64,000 nt of DNA from Thermosynechococcus sp. HN-54 (lineage in GTDB: Bacteria > Cyanobacteriota > Cyanobacteriia > Thermosynechococcales > Thermosynechococcaceae): assembly GCF_023650955.1 (NCBI RefSeq), contig NZ_CP098039.1, positions 868,001 to 932,000 of the forward strand. Direction: 5' to 3'. The translations under genes and the position numbers were made by a program. Each line of letters opens with the position of its first letter. Position 1 is the first letter of the stretch. Below are positions 19,924-29,127 of the stretch, piece by piece. Under the pieces are notes generated by a model that was not told the origin of the DNA, ran no database searches, and was given only the letters and a program-made list of their open reading frames with translations.

Positions 19924-21651
19924 GTGTTTTCAAGGTCAGTTTACTGGGTTCTGGGGAGTGCAATTGCTGTCGCGATCGCTCCTTCAACTATTCCCTTAGC
20001 CCAAGGGAGTCAGGGCGATCGCCTGAACTTAAATGGCCGCGACTACCCCGTGGCTTGGCAACAGTGGCGCGATAACCAAAATCAACTGCGCACCGGCATT
20101 AGTGATGGTGGTCTTGCCCATCGCTTGGGGGTGCTTCTTGGGGATACCACGGATCCCTTGCAGCAACCCGTGGCTTGGTTTCAGCCCCAATTTAGTCCCT
20201 TGGCGGTGCGCTTTAGCCCTAATGGTATGTATCGCTACTTGGACATTACACCGTGGATTGAGCAATATCAATGGCAGGTGCAACCCCAAGGGAATACGCT
20301 TCAGATCAGAACACCACCGGCACGGATCCTCAGTTGGCGGCAGGGACGACAACCGTGGGGCGATCGCTGGGTCTTTGAATTAGACCGCCCCACCCCTTGG
20401 CAGATCAATCGGCTCACCTTTAGTCGCACAGCTCTCACCCCCCGCGATCTTAGCCTGACGATTGAAGCGACGGGACAGTTGGCCACGATTCCCAACGTCA
20501 AAATTACCGCTACCCCCAATCGCACGGTGCTGGAAACAAAAATTCCCGGCACAGCTCGCCCAGTGGCCTCAATGCTGCTGAACCCACCCCGTCTGGTGAT
20601 TGATTTTCGCAGTGATGCGCCACCGCCACGTACGATTCAATGGGCACCCGGACTGCGCTGGCAACAGCAAACCGTGACCCTCGGCAATCGCCAGTTTCCA
20701 GTGGATTTGCTGGTCATCAATCCGCAACAGCCGGGTTTGCGTCTGCGTCCCCTCGGAATGACCCCTACAACTTTAGTGGGGTTAGCAACGCTGCCTGAAC
20801 TGGCTCAACGCTGGCAAGTAGCCGCAGCCATTAATGCAGGATTCTTTAATCGCGATCGCCAAGCGCCCTTGGGGGCCATTCGCAGTGACGGCAACTGGCT
20901 CTCAGGCCCGATTCTCAATCGCGGTGCCATTGGCTGGGATGATCGCGGTCAAGTTGTGGTTGGTCGTCTCAGTTTACAGCAGCGGGTGAAGACACCCAGC
21001 GGCACGCTGCCCATTGCAACCTTCAATTCCGGCTATGTCCAAGCGGGTCTAGCGCTCTATACCCCCAATTGGGGCACCAGTTACCGCGGTAAAACGGGCA
21101 GCGAAGTGGTGATTACCGTGCGCAATCAGCAGGTGGTGGGGCAGCAACCCATCAACAACAATCAAACACTGCCCATTCCTGGGGATGGCTTTCTTCTAGT
21201 GGCGCGCAACTTTAATTCCGCTTTGGCCAACTTCCCACCGGGCGCCTCAGTCCAAGTGGAAACCACTGCCGTGCCCGCTGCCTTCAATGCCATGCCCAAT
21301 ATTGTTGGTGCAGGCCCGCTGTTGGTGGAACAGGGGCAAGTGGTTTTGAATGCGGCGCTAGAGCAATTTGGTGCGGGTTTGGATGCCCAAGCGGCGCCCC
21401 GCAGTGCCATGGGCAATCGCAGGGATGGCAGTATTGTCTGGGTGACGACTCACAACCGTGTTGGTGGGATGGGACCGACTCTCGCTGAGTGGGCACAAAT
21501 TGTGCGGCAGTTGGGCTTGATCAACGCAGTGAATCTGGATGGGGGTAGTTCAACCGCCCTGTATATGGGTGGGGTCTTGGTGGATCGCCATTCGGTGACA
21601 ACAACACGGGTGAACAACGCCATTGGTGTGTTTTGGCAACCAAGCCCCTAG
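19924..21651 (+). CDS. Exported phosphodiester glycosidase-domain protein (NAGPA/DUF2233)
   Basis: A secreted protein of about 575 residues. The C-terminal half carries the phosphodiester glycosidase fold related to the enzyme that uncovers mannose-6-phosphate: AAAINAGFFNRD, then VGAGPLLVEQGQ, RSAMGNRRDG and NLDGGSSTALYMGG. The N-terminal 280 residues look like an AMIN-like or beta-rich domain (for example IEATGQLATIPNVKITATPN). I chose GTG 19924 because it starts a clear signal peptide; TTG 19873 would add 17 residues ahead of it. A role at cell-surface polysaccharide is inferred. Its stop shares CTAG with the convergent M23 gene. Confidence 0.8.
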   Translation: MFSRSVYWVLGSAIAVAIAPSTIPLAQGSQGDRLNLNGRDYPVAWQQWRDNQNQLRTGISDGGLAHRLGVLLGDTTDPLQQPVAWFQPQFSPLAVRFSPNGMYRYLDITPWIEQYQWQVQPQGNTLQIRTPPARILSWRQGRQPWGDRWVFELDRPTPWQINRLTFSRTALTPRDLSLTIEATGQLATIPNVKITATPNRTVLETKIPGTARPVASMLLNPPRLVIDFRSDAPPPRTIQWAPGLRWQQQTVTLGNRQFPVDLLVINPQQPGLRLRPLGMTPTTLVGLATLPELAQRWQVAAAINAGFFNRDRQAPLGAIRSDGNWLSGPILNRGAIGWDDRGQVVVGRLSLQQRVKTPSGTLPIATFNSGYVQAGLALYTPNWGTSYRGKTGSEVVITVRNQQVVGQQPINNNQTLPIPGDGFLLVARNFNSALANFPPGASVQVETTAVPAAFNAMPNIVGAGPLLVEQGQVVLNAALEQFGAGLDAQAAPRSAMGNRRDGSIVWVTTHNRVGGMGPTLAEWAQIVRQLGLINAVNLDGGSSTALYMGGVLVDRHSVTTTRVNNAIGVFWQPSP

Positions 21652-22802
21652 AGATAGGCCAGAGGATCGCTGGGTTCACCGTTTAGGCGCACTTCAAAGT
21701 GAAGGTGGGGGCCGGTTGAGAGTCCTGTGGAGCCAACCTCAGCAATGGGCTGCCCCTGTTGCACAAATTCACCTTCCCGTACGAGCAATCGCTGGGCATG
21801 GGCATAGAGGGTGGTCATGCCGCCGCCATGATCTAGAATCACGGTTTGACCATAGCCCCCTGACCAACCGGCAAAAATGACGGTACCTGCTTCGGCAGCA
21901 AAGATCAAGGTGCCAAAATCCGCTCCAAAGTCCACCCCGGCATGGAACCGCCGCGTGCCTAAAATCGGGTGAATGCGCCAGCCAAAGGGACTGGTCATTG
22001 GCGCTTGAATGGGGTAAGCAAGACGACCACTGCGCGGCAAGGGGGACATACCCCTAGGGACATAACCGAGGCGCTGACTAATGAGTTGCTGAATCGCGGC
22101 ACTGTCACGGGCGAGTTGGGCTTCAATGGAGGTTAAGGCCTGGCGATCGCTCCGCAGGCGAGCAATGAGTTGGCGTTGACTTTCGACTTCGCGTTCATAA
22201 ATGGCCTGCTGCTGTTGGAGTTGGCGGCGCAGGGCTTGAATAAATTTCTGTTGCACTTGAATGTGGCGCTCCTGCTGTTGTAGCCGCTGGCGATCGCGAA
22301 CCAAAGCGGCCAAGTGCTGGCGATCGCGCTCATACACCTGACGCAGGCGACCCTGCTGCTCAAACCAGTCATTCAGCGTTTCCGCTTCAAAGATCATTGC
22401 CCACTGGGGAATCTCGCGATAGCGTTGCAGCCGCCGTAGGCGATCGCTAATCACGGCCACACTGGCGTTGTAGCGCTGGCTGAGGGTTTGTTGCTGCTCC
22501 TGGAGGTCTTTGAGCAGTTTTTCTGCTGCTTGCAGGCGATCGCTGGCCGCCATTAACTGTTGTGTGGTTGTATCCACATTGGTTTCCAAGCTCTCAAGGC
22601 GATCGCTCGCCGCTGCCTCAAGGCGTTCTAGTTGTTGACGCTGCTGACCTACCGCCTGCTGGTGCTGCTGATGTTGTTGGATCACCCGCTGCCAATACTC
22701 CAAGTTTTGGGAGGGCGCCGTTGCCCAAGCCGCCAAAGTCACGCCTAGCACCACTAGCAGCCCAAGGCAAAGGTATAGCCCGTAGCGGTATTGCTTTGGC
22801 AT
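21648..22802 (-). CDS. EnvC-like murein hydrolase activator / M23 peptidase
   Basis: A 384-residue exported protein. A signal segment (about 5-28) is followed by a long Gln-rich coiled coil (about 35-240) and a C-terminal LytM/M23 domain. The metal-site motifs are present: FHAGVDFG (HxxxD) and GPHLHFEV (HxH), so the domain may be catalytically active, unlike the degenerate LytM of E. coli EnvC. The architecture is that of factors that act at the septum to activate or perform peptidoglycan cleavage. The gene shares its stop tetranucleotide with the convergent glycosidase gene and lies 47 bases after cbiA/cobB on the same strand. Confidence 0.88.
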   Translation of the reverse strand: MPKQYRYGLYLCLGLLVVLGVTLAAWATAPSQNLEYWQRVIQQHQQHQQAVGQQRQQLERLEAAASDRLESLETNVDTTTQQLMAASDRLQAAEKLLKDLQEQQQTLSQRYNASVAVISDRLRRLQRYREIPQWAMIFEAETLNDWFEQQGRLRQVYERDRQHLAALVRDRQRLQQQERHIQVQQKFIQALRRQLQQQQAIYEREVESQRQLIARLRSDRQALTSIEAQLARDSAAIQQLISQRLGYVPRGMSPLPRSGRLAYPIQAPMTSPFGWRIHPILGTRRFHAGVDFGADFGTLIFAAEAGTVIFAGWSGGYGQTVILDHGGGMTTLYAHAQRLLVREGEFVQQGQPIAEVGSTGLSTGPHLHFEVRLNGEPSDPLAYL

Positions 22803-22849
22803 TGACTGCCCTCAACCCACCTTCAACAACTACGTCACCTTGACTGGCA

Positions 22850-24175
22850 TTATCCAACCTGCGCCGCCTGCTGGAGAAAGCGGACGGCCCACTGCGGATG
22901 CCCACCCCAATGGAGATGCAGATAACTGGCATGGAGGCGAGGATTGCCCCAGCCTTCCGGTGCACCATTCAATTGCCACAGGGGCGTTGGCGGTGGTGCA
23001 CTCAAATGAGAATAGTGAAATTCATGACCCTGAACCACCTCTCCCGCCTGCAGACACACCGTTGTTTGCAAAGCCGTGGCTTGGCGATAGCCGAGGGTGA
23101 GTTTTTTACCCATATGGGCAACCGCTGACAAATGTCCCACCAAAGGGTAGTAGTGCCCCTCGGAGGTTTGGATGCCTTGGGAAAGATACATTAAGCCACC
23201 ACACTCGGCATAGATAGCTAAGCCCCCTTGAATGGCCTGCCGCAGTGATTCAAGAAACGAGTGATTTGCCGCTAGCTCTGGCGCAAACACCTCTGGAAAG
23301 CCACCCCCCAAGATCAAACCGTTAAGACCTGTGGGCAAGTGGGTATCCCGCAAGGGTGAGACCGGAATTAACGTTGCTCCCAAGGCTTGAAGCAGATCAA
23401 GGGTGTCAGCATAGTAAAAGTGGAAGGCGCTATCTTGAGCAATACCAATGGCGACTTGAGTAACGGGGGAAACGCTAACAGGGGAGGCTGAGGGAGTGGG
23501 CGCAGGGGCAAGGAGCGGTGTGAGTCGCTCCCAGTCAAAACAGGTGTTGCCCAAATGGGCTAGGCGATCGCCAAGGGCTTGAAACTCGCGGCATTCGTGG
23601 GGCGGCACTAAGCCCAGATGGCGACTGGGGAGTGCCAAAGCTTGATCTCGATAAATCACTCCTAAAATAGGCACCCCAAGGGGAGCAAGAGCAGCTTCCA
23701 AGATTTGCCGATGGCGATCGCTGGCCACTCGATTTAAGACCACGCCGGCAATCTGGAGAGAGGGATCATAGTGGCAAAAGCCATAGACCAAGGCCGCCAC
23801 GGAAGCCGCCTGTTTTTGCACATCCAAAACCAGTAGGATAGGGGCCTTCAAAAGGTGTGCCACGTGGGCGGTACTGCCCTCAGGGGTGCCCCCCCGGCCA
23901 TCAAATAGCCCCATCACCCCTTCAATAAGCACTGCATCCATGCCCTGACTGTAATAGCCCACACAGGCTCGCACATACTCAGCACTGGTCAAGACCACGT
24001 CAAGGTTACGGCAGGGGCGACCACTAATCGTGCTGTGAAACAGGGGATCAATGTAGTCAGGCCCCACCTTAAACGTTTGTAGCCGCTGCCCCCGTGCCTT
24101 TAAGGCAGCATTCAACGCCAATGCCACCGTGGTTTTCCCGACCCCGCTGCGATCGCCCGCAATCACCAACACCAT
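22850..24175 (-). CDS. cbiA: Cobyrinate a,c-diamide synthase
   Basis: A 441-residue glutamine-dependent amidotransferase of cobalamin or pseudocobalamin synthesis that amidates the a and c carboxylates of cobyrinate. The N-terminal dethiobiotin-synthetase-like ATPase has the P-loop GDRSGVGKTTVAL, and GLFDGRGGTPEGSTAH follows at about residue 90. The C-terminal GATase domain has the nucleophile Cys in YAECGGLMYLS (about 333) and a GHEFHYS end block. CbiA and CobB differ in substrate timing; cyanobacteria use the early-cobalt route, which favours the name cbiA. Confidence 0.93.
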   Translation of the reverse strand: MVLVIAGDRSGVGKTTVALALNAALKARGQRLQTFKVGPDYIDPLFHSTISGRPCRNLDVVLTSAEYVRACVGYYSQGMDAVLIEGVMGLFDGRGGTPEGSTAHVAHLLKAPILLVLDVQKQAASVAALVYGFCHYDPSLQIAGVVLNRVASDRHRQILEAALAPLGVPILGVIYRDQALALPSRHLGLVPPHECREFQALGDRLAHLGNTCFDWERLTPLLAPAPTPSASPVSVSPVTQVAIGIAQDSAFHFYYADTLDLLQALGATLIPVSPLRDTHLPTGLNGLILGGGFPEVFAPELAANHSFLESLRQAIQGGLAIYAECGGLMYLSQGIQTSEGHYYPLVGHLSAVAHMGKKLTLGYRQATALQTTVCLQAGEVVQGHEFHYSHLSAPPPTPLWQLNGAPEGWGNPRLHASYLHLHWGGHPQWAVRFLQQAAQVG

Positions 24176-24305
24176 TGTTAATCCCGTTCCCCAAGAAAAA
24201 TCAATCTATGGCCAGAATCCATCGCAATGCCTGCATTTCAGGGAGATTCCCTGCCCCAGCCACCGTAAGAGCGACCCCCCACCCCTGTAAGATAGGAGAC
24301 TAAGC

Positions 24306-26531
24306 GTGCAGTCAACAGTTGGGTCAGGGTCTATGACAGCGGTAACTTCGGTGCCCAGTTTCTGTGAAGGAATTCAGTATTTTGGCAGTGATTGGCCAGA
24401 CTGGGATCGCTATGGTCAAAGACCGCTCCTCAATGCCCAACAGAGTGCCCTTACGGACTTAGACGCCACCGAGGCCGCCTATCAAACGCTGCTCTATGCC
24501 GATGCCCTCCGTTATCTGATCTTACAAATGACTGGCAGTAAGGCCTCCGGTCACCCCGGTGGGTTTGCCAGCCAAGCGGAAGCCTATGCCGCCCTAGTGA
24601 TGTTGGGGCACAAAAATATCATCACGGAAGTGGGACACCATGCCCCCGGCTTCTATGCCGCCATGTTCTTGGATCGCTCCCTAGAAAAGATGGGCATTTA
24701 TACGGTTCAAGACCTGCGCGATCGCTTCCGTGAAAAACATGGCCTTCTTGGCCACCTTTCTGGTTATATTCCCGGCATTCTCGCTCCGGCAGGTCCCCTT
24801 GGACAGGGACAGCACTTTGCCATGGCCGCTGCTTGGTTGCACCGCCACATCCTCTTTCCCTTCACCTTGGGGGATGGTGGCTTAGGGGAACCCTACGTCA
24901 TGAGCAGTATGGCGCACTGCCACACCGCTTTTCCAGAGGTGACCAACTTCCTACCCGTCCTCGTGTGGAATGGCTTTAGCCAAGAGCACCACAGCATGGT
25001 CTCCCTGAAAAGCAATCCGGAAATGATGGCCTACTGGCACGGCAACGGCTTCCAAGAGGTGGTCCTAGTGGATGCCAAGGACTTTGACGACAGCGGCCAA
25101 GAGGGAGATTACGTTGATAGCACCCAGTTTTCCTTTGATCAGCGCTTGGCCTTTATGCAGGCTGTCCTCAAGGGGGTTCAAGAGGCGGCGCGATCAGCTC
25201 TTTCGGGCAAACTGACGGTTTTTATCCTCAAGCAACTGAAAGGAGCCGGCGTGCACGCCAAGGGGGCAAAATCCCATAACCTCTATGCCCAGCACACCCT
25301 CGACAATCCCGATATTGTCAATGCCCTAAAAGCCCGCGCCCTGTCTCCCGCTGCTTGGGAACTGGTGCGTCAAAACTGTGTTGCCGCGGCTGGCGGACCG
25401 GCGGCAGAGGTAGTGGTCACCGAGCAGGTTTTGGAGTTACCTTCCCTTGGCGAGATTGCCCTTGAGGCCTATGCATTGGGTGAAAACAAGGTGGCGACCA
25501 CAGCCATGGGACGCATGGTGGCCGAAGTGGGACAGCGTGATCGCCGCTATCTGGTCACCAATGCCGATGGCAACGAAGCCTCTGGAATTGGCAACATCAA
25601 CCAAGCCCTGAAGATCATTCACCCGACGACGGATCCCCTTTACAACCAGGTGCCCAATGGCCAAGTCTATGAACCCCTCAGCGAAGATGCCTGCGCAGGT
25701 CTGGCAGCAGGGTTGTGCTTGATGGGCAGCCGCAGCCTTTGGTGCTCCTATGAGTCCTTTGCCATTAATGGCCTCCCCATTTGGCAAACCGTCACCCAAG
25801 CCATGGCAGAGTTGCGCCGTCCGACGCCCGCCACAGTAACCCTCTATACCGCCGGTGCCCTTGAGCAGGGGCGCAATGGTTGGACGCACCAACGCCCGGA
25901 AATTGAAGCCTACTACGCTGCCCTACTGCGCAATGGCAATGTCTTTGCTCTCTTTCCACCGGATGCCAACAGTATTCAAGTGTGCTACCGCTGGGCACTG
26001 ACGGCACAAAACAAGGGGATTGCCATCTTTGCCAGTAAAACCCCCCTACCAGTGCGCACCACATTTGCCCAAACCGAACAGGCTCTTGATGAGGGTGCGG
26101 TGACCCTCTATGAGTCTGCCAGTGGTGGTGCCACATTGGTGCTAGCGGTGCTAGGGGACATGATTTTGCAGCCCGTGTATGGTGCCCTCCCCCAGTTGGA
26201 ACAGCTCGGCTATCGGGTGCGGATTGTCTCGGTCATCAACCCCCGCCGTCTGTATCGTCCCACGGATGTTGCTTGGCAAACCTGTGCTGAACCGGATGGC
26301 GGCTTTGCCGATGAGGCCACCTTTGAGCGTCTTTTTGGCGGTGATGCCCTCTTAGGAGTGACGGGGGGTGCAGCCGCTCTCTTGGAACCGATTCTCTTGC
26401 GCGCTACCTGTCCCCGCGATGTCTTGGCTTGGCAGCGGGGAGAAACGACCGCCAGCCCTGCAGAACTCATGGCCTACAATGGCCTGACCCCAGAGGGGAT
26501 TTGCGATCGCGCCCGTTCACTTCTAAAGTAA
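24306..26531 (+). CDS. Transketolase-family TPP enzyme, phosphoketolase-like
   Basis: A 741-residue thiamine diphosphate enzyme. N-terminal motifs are GSKASGHPGGFAS and GHHAPGFYAAMFL; the TPP-Mg site is FTLGDGGLGEPYVMSS followed by VLVWNGFS, close to the NGYK pattern of phosphoketolases. The middle has VTNADGNEASGIGN, and the C-terminal part is a transketolase-like domain. It resembles the second, uncharacterised phosphoketolase-like protein of Synechocystis (sll0529, from memory) rather than canonical 790-residue XFP. The GTG at 24306 is chosen because GGAG stands 7 bases before it; ATG 24333 is the alternative. Its activity is unproven. Confidence 0.75.
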   Translation: MQSTVGSGSMTAVTSVPSFCEGIQYFGSDWPDWDRYGQRPLLNAQQSALTDLDATEAAYQTLLYADALRYLILQMTGSKASGHPGGFASQAEAYAALVMLGHKNIITEVGHHAPGFYAAMFLDRSLEKMGIYTVQDLRDRFREKHGLLGHLSGYIPGILAPAGPLGQGQHFAMAAAWLHRHILFPFTLGDGGLGEPYVMSSMAHCHTAFPEVTNFLPVLVWNGFSQEHHSMVSLKSNPEMMAYWHGNGFQEVVLVDAKDFDDSGQEGDYVDSTQFSFDQRLAFMQAVLKGVQEAARSALSGKLTVFILKQLKGAGVHAKGAKSHNLYAQHTLDNPDIVNALKARALSPAAWELVRQNCVAAAGGPAAEVVVTEQVLELPSLGEIALEAYALGENKVATTAMGRMVAEVGQRDRRYLVTNADGNEASGIGNINQALKIIHPTTDPLYNQVPNGQVYEPLSEDACAGLAAGLCLMGSRSLWCSYESFAINGLPIWQTVTQAMAELRRPTPATVTLYTAGALEQGRNGWTHQRPEIEAYYAALLRNGNVFALFPPDANSIQVCYRWALTAQNKGIAIFASKTPLPVRTTFAQTEQALDEGAVTLYESASGGATLVLAVLGDMILQPVYGALPQLEQLGYRVRIVSVINPRRLYRPTDVAWQTCAEPDGGFADEATFERLFGGDALLGVTGGAAALLEPILLRATCPRDVLAWQRGETTASPAELMAYNGLTPEGICDRARSLLK

Positions 26532-26537
26532 GTGCCC

Positions 26538-27728
26538 ATGACTGCTGCCCATCAAAAAGCCCGTGCCCTCAAGCGCGGTAGCCCCCGCCCCGCCAAGGCG
26601 CTGTGCAGTGAGTGTGGCCTCTGCGACACCTACTACATCCACTACGTCAAGGAGGCATGTGCCTTCCTCAATCAGCAGTTTGAGAGCCTCGAGCAGCAAA
26701 GTCATGGCCGTGCCCGCAACCTCGACAATTGGGACGAGTGCTACTTTGGCGTTCACCAGCAGATGATGGCGGCTCGCAAAACCGAACCCATTGCGGGGGC
26801 GCAGTGGACGGGTATCGTCAGCAGTATTGCCATTGCCATGTTGGAGTCGGGACGGGTCGAGGGCGTTGTCTGCGTTCAAAATAGCGAGAGCGATCGCTTT
26901 ACCCCCAAGCCCGTGATTGCCCGCACCCGTGAGGAGATTCTGGCCGCTCGCGTCAATAAACCCACCTTATCTCCCAATCTTTCAGTGCTGGAGCAGGTGG
27001 AGCAATCCGGCCTCAAACGGCTGTTGGTGATTGGGGTTGGCTGTCAAATTCAGGCGCTACGAGCCGTACAGGACAAACTGGGTCTTGAAAAGCTCTATGT
27101 GCTAGGCACCCCCTGCGTGGATAACGTCACCCGTGCCGGTCTGCAAAAATTTCTGGAAACTACGAGCCGATCGCCCGAAACCGTCATTTACTACGAGTTC
27201 ATGCAGGACTTTCGCGTACATTTCAAGCACAGCGACGGCTCCACAGAAACGGTGCCCTTCTTTGGCCTCAAAACGAATCAACTCAAGGATGTCTTTGCCC
27301 CCTCCTGCATGAGTTGCTTTGACTACGTCAATGGTCTTGCCGATCTGGTCGTGGGCTACATGGGTGCTCCCTTTGGTTGGCAGTGGCTGGTGGTGCGCAA
27401 TGACCTTGGCCAAGAAATGCTCGACCTCGTGCGCGATCAATTGGAAACGCAGCCCGTCACAAGTGCCGGCGATCGCCACGCTGCGGTGCAACAAAGTATT
27501 CCCGCCTACGATAAAGGCGTCACGCTCCCCCTGTGGGCGGCAAAACTAGTCGGCCTAGTGATTGAGCGGATTGGCCCTAAAGGGCTTGAATATGCCCGCT
27601 TTTCCATTGACTCCCACTTCACCCGCAACTATCTCTATGTGCGGCGCAACTATCCCCACAAACTCGCCGCTCACGTGCCCGCCTTTGCCAAAAAAATTGT
27701 TGATCAGTACCAACTGCCCCCCCAATAA
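26538..27728 (+). CDS. bciB: Divinyl chlorophyllide/protochlorophyllide 8-vinyl reductase, ferredoxin type
   Basis: A 396-residue iron-sulfur flavoprotein of the FrhB/FdhB superfamily, the cyanobacterial type (Synechocystis slr1923) that reduces the 8-vinyl group in chlorophyll a synthesis. The first cluster ligands are CSECGLCDTYY (about residues 22-32), then GVGCQIQAL, LGTPCVDN and a second cysteine pair in PSCMSCFDYV (about 257-266). GTP..D-like flavin contacts are as in the family. General pipelines often call this a coenzyme F420 hydrogenase beta subunit; that is the superfamily, not the role. The ATG at 26538 is preferred to GTG 26532. It begins 6 bases after the phosphoketolase-like gene. 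Confidence 0.9.
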   Translation: MTAAHQKARALKRGSPRPAKALCSECGLCDTYYIHYVKEACAFLNQQFESLEQQSHGRARNLDNWDECYFGVHQQMMAARKTEPIAGAQWTGIVSSIAIAMLESGRVEGVVCVQNSESDRFTPKPVIARTREEILAARVNKPTLSPNLSVLEQVEQSGLKRLLVIGVGCQIQALRAVQDKLGLEKLYVLGTPCVDNVTRAGLQKFLETTSRSPETVIYYEFMQDFRVHFKHSDGSTETVPFFGLKTNQLKDVFAPSCMSCFDYVNGLADLVVGYMGAPFGWQWLVVRNDLGQEMLDLVRDQLETQPVTSAGDRHAAVQQSIPAYDKGVTLPLWAAKLVGLVIERIGPKGLEYARFSIDSHFTRNYLYVRRNYPHKLAAHVPAFAKKIVDQYQLPPQ

Positions 27729-27757
27729 AAAAACCGCCCCTCGTTGCAGGAGCGGCT
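27727..27757 (-). terminator. Rho-independent terminator of psbA
   Basis: Read on the minus strand, the stem CCGCTCCT / GAGGGGCGG (with one or two mismatches, loop GCAAC) is followed by seven T residues. It lies about 30 bases after the psbA stop and immediately before the convergent bciB stop, so it ends psbA transcripts. The reverse orientation has no T-run for bciB. Confidence 0.75.
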
Positions 27758-27785
27758 TCGTACAAGTTCAGCAGATGAGTGTTAC

Positions 27786-28868
27786 TTAGCTGTTGATGCT
27801 CGGAGCAATCATGGCCACAGGAGCAGACTCAGCGCTAGCCAAGTCGAGGGGGAAGTTGTGAGCATTGCGCTCGTGCATCACTTCCATACCCAAGTTGGCA
27901 CGGTTGATGATGTCCGCCCAGGTGTTGATCACGTTGCCCTTGGCATCAATGACGGAGTGGTTGAAGTTGAAACCGTTGAGGTTGAAGGCCATCGTGCTGA
28001 TACCCAGAGCGGTGAACCAGACCCCCACCACCGGCCAAGCAGCGAGGAAGAAGTGCAGGGCACGGCTGTTGTTGAAGCTGGCGTATTGGAAGATCAAGCG
28101 ACCAAAGTAACCGTGGGCCGCCACGATGTTGTAGGTCTCTTCCTCTTGACCGAATTTGTAACCGTAGTTGGTGGATTCGGTTTCGGTGGTTTCACGAATC
28201 AAGCTGGAGGTCACCAGAGAACCGTGCATGGCCGAGAACAGAGCACCACCAAAGACACCGGCTACACCCAGTTGGTGGAAGGGGTGCATGAGGATGTTGT
28301 GCTCCGCTTGGAACACAATCATGAAGTTGAAGGTACCAGAGATACCGAGGGGCATCCCGTCAGAGAAGCTGCCTTGACCAATGGGGTAGATCAAGAACAC
28401 CGCAAAGGCAGAGGCCAAGGGCGCAGAGTAGGCCACGCAGATCCAAGGCCGCATACCGAGGCGGTAGCTGAGTTCCCACTGGCGACCCATGTAGCAGGAG
28501 GCACCCAACAGGAAGTGGAAGATGATCAGCTGGTAAGGGCCACCGTTGTAGAGCCACTCATCGAGGGAAGCAGCTTCCCAAATGGGGTAGAAGTGCAAGC
28601 CAATGGCGTTGCTGGAGGGGACAACCGCACCAGTGATGATGTTGTTGCCATAGATCAAGGAGCCAGAAACAGGCTCACGGATGCCATCGATGTCCACAGG
28701 GGGAGCAGCGATGAAAGCAATCACAAAGCAGATGGTAGCGGCGAGCAGGGTGGGGATCATAATCACACCAAACCAGCCCACATAGAGGCGGTTATCGGTG
28801 CTGGTCACCCAGTTACAAAACCGCTCCCACAAATTTGCGCTTTCGCGACGTTGGAGAGTTGTGGTCAT
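27786..28868 (-). CDS. psbA: Photosystem II reaction-centre protein D1
   Basis: The 360-residue D1 protein of photosystem II in the thylakoid membrane. All functional residues are in place: Tyr161 (TyrZ), Asp170, Glu189, His190, His198, His332, Glu333, His337, Asp342 and Ala344, with a 16-residue C-terminal extension to be removed by CtpA. Residue 130 is Gln, 144 Cys and 173 Pro, which is the PsbA1 (low-light) type and neither the Glu130 form nor the Pro144/Met173 PsbA2 form of T. elongatus, as I remember them. ATG 28868 gives the standard [10 protein letters not shown] start; an in-frame ATG at 28892 is not used by the family. It is a single copy here, convergent with bciB. Confidence 0.98.
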   Translation of the reverse strand: MTTTLQRRESANLWERFCNWVTSTDNRLYVGWFGVIMIPTLLAATICFVIAFIAAPPVDIDGIREPVSGSLIYGNNIITGAVVPSSNAIGLHFYPIWEAASLDEWLYNGGPYQLIIFHFLLGASCYMGRQWELSYRLGMRPWICVAYSAPLASAFAVFLIYPIGQGSFSDGMPLGISGTFNFMIVFQAEHNILMHPFHQLGVAGVFGGALFSAMHGSLVTSSLIRETTETESTNYGYKFGQEEETYNIVAAHGYFGRLIFQYASFNNSRALHFFLAAWPVVGVWFTALGISTMAFNLNGFNFNHSVIDAKGNVINTWADIINRANLGMEVMHERNAHNFPLDLASAESAPVAMIAPSINS

Positions 28869-28899
28869 AGTCGTGATAAGTCCAATTTCCATTTACAAA

Positions 28900-28928
28900 C
28901 CCTTGAAAACAGTTATAAACTGCAAGGG
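28900..28928 (-). promoter_or_regulatory. psbA: psbA promoter/leader inverted repeat
   Basis: On the minus strand CCCTTG pairs with CAAGGG six-for-six, and inside it CAGTT pairs with AACTG around TAT, leaving a TTTT bulge. The inner part contains TATAAC, a plausible -10 box with a weak TTAATG 17 bases upstream, which would put the transcript start about 37 bases before the ATG. If transcription starts further up, the same bases form a leader hairpin. An A/T-rich tract (28975-29040) lies upstream, as is common at strong psbA promoters. Only the inverted repeat is certain. Confidence 0.45.
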
Positions 28929-29127
28929 CTTAAGCATTAACTTAATAGTTGCCCCAAGGGATCGGGGAGAGGCCTAAATTATTGTTAGTAAAGCTAAATG
29001 ATTAGTTGTATTTATTTATTTTTCTTAATGATTTTATTTCCATTGATTGCGAGCGATCGCCCCGCCCTGAGGACAAGCTCAAGGGTTAAGATGTTTGAAG
29101 CAATCGTGTTTAGGGCAGAGCCTTCCC

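Noticed and set aside
26538-27728. Naming this gene coenzyme F420 hydrogenase subunit
   Set aside because: That is the superfamily label; length and cysteine pattern match the cyanobacterial 8-vinyl reductase.
27744-28940. A 398-residue open frame on the plus strand antisense to psbA
   Set aside because: It is the complement of a highly constrained, codon-biased gene; composition is odd (Glu/Val/His-rich) and no motif is seen.
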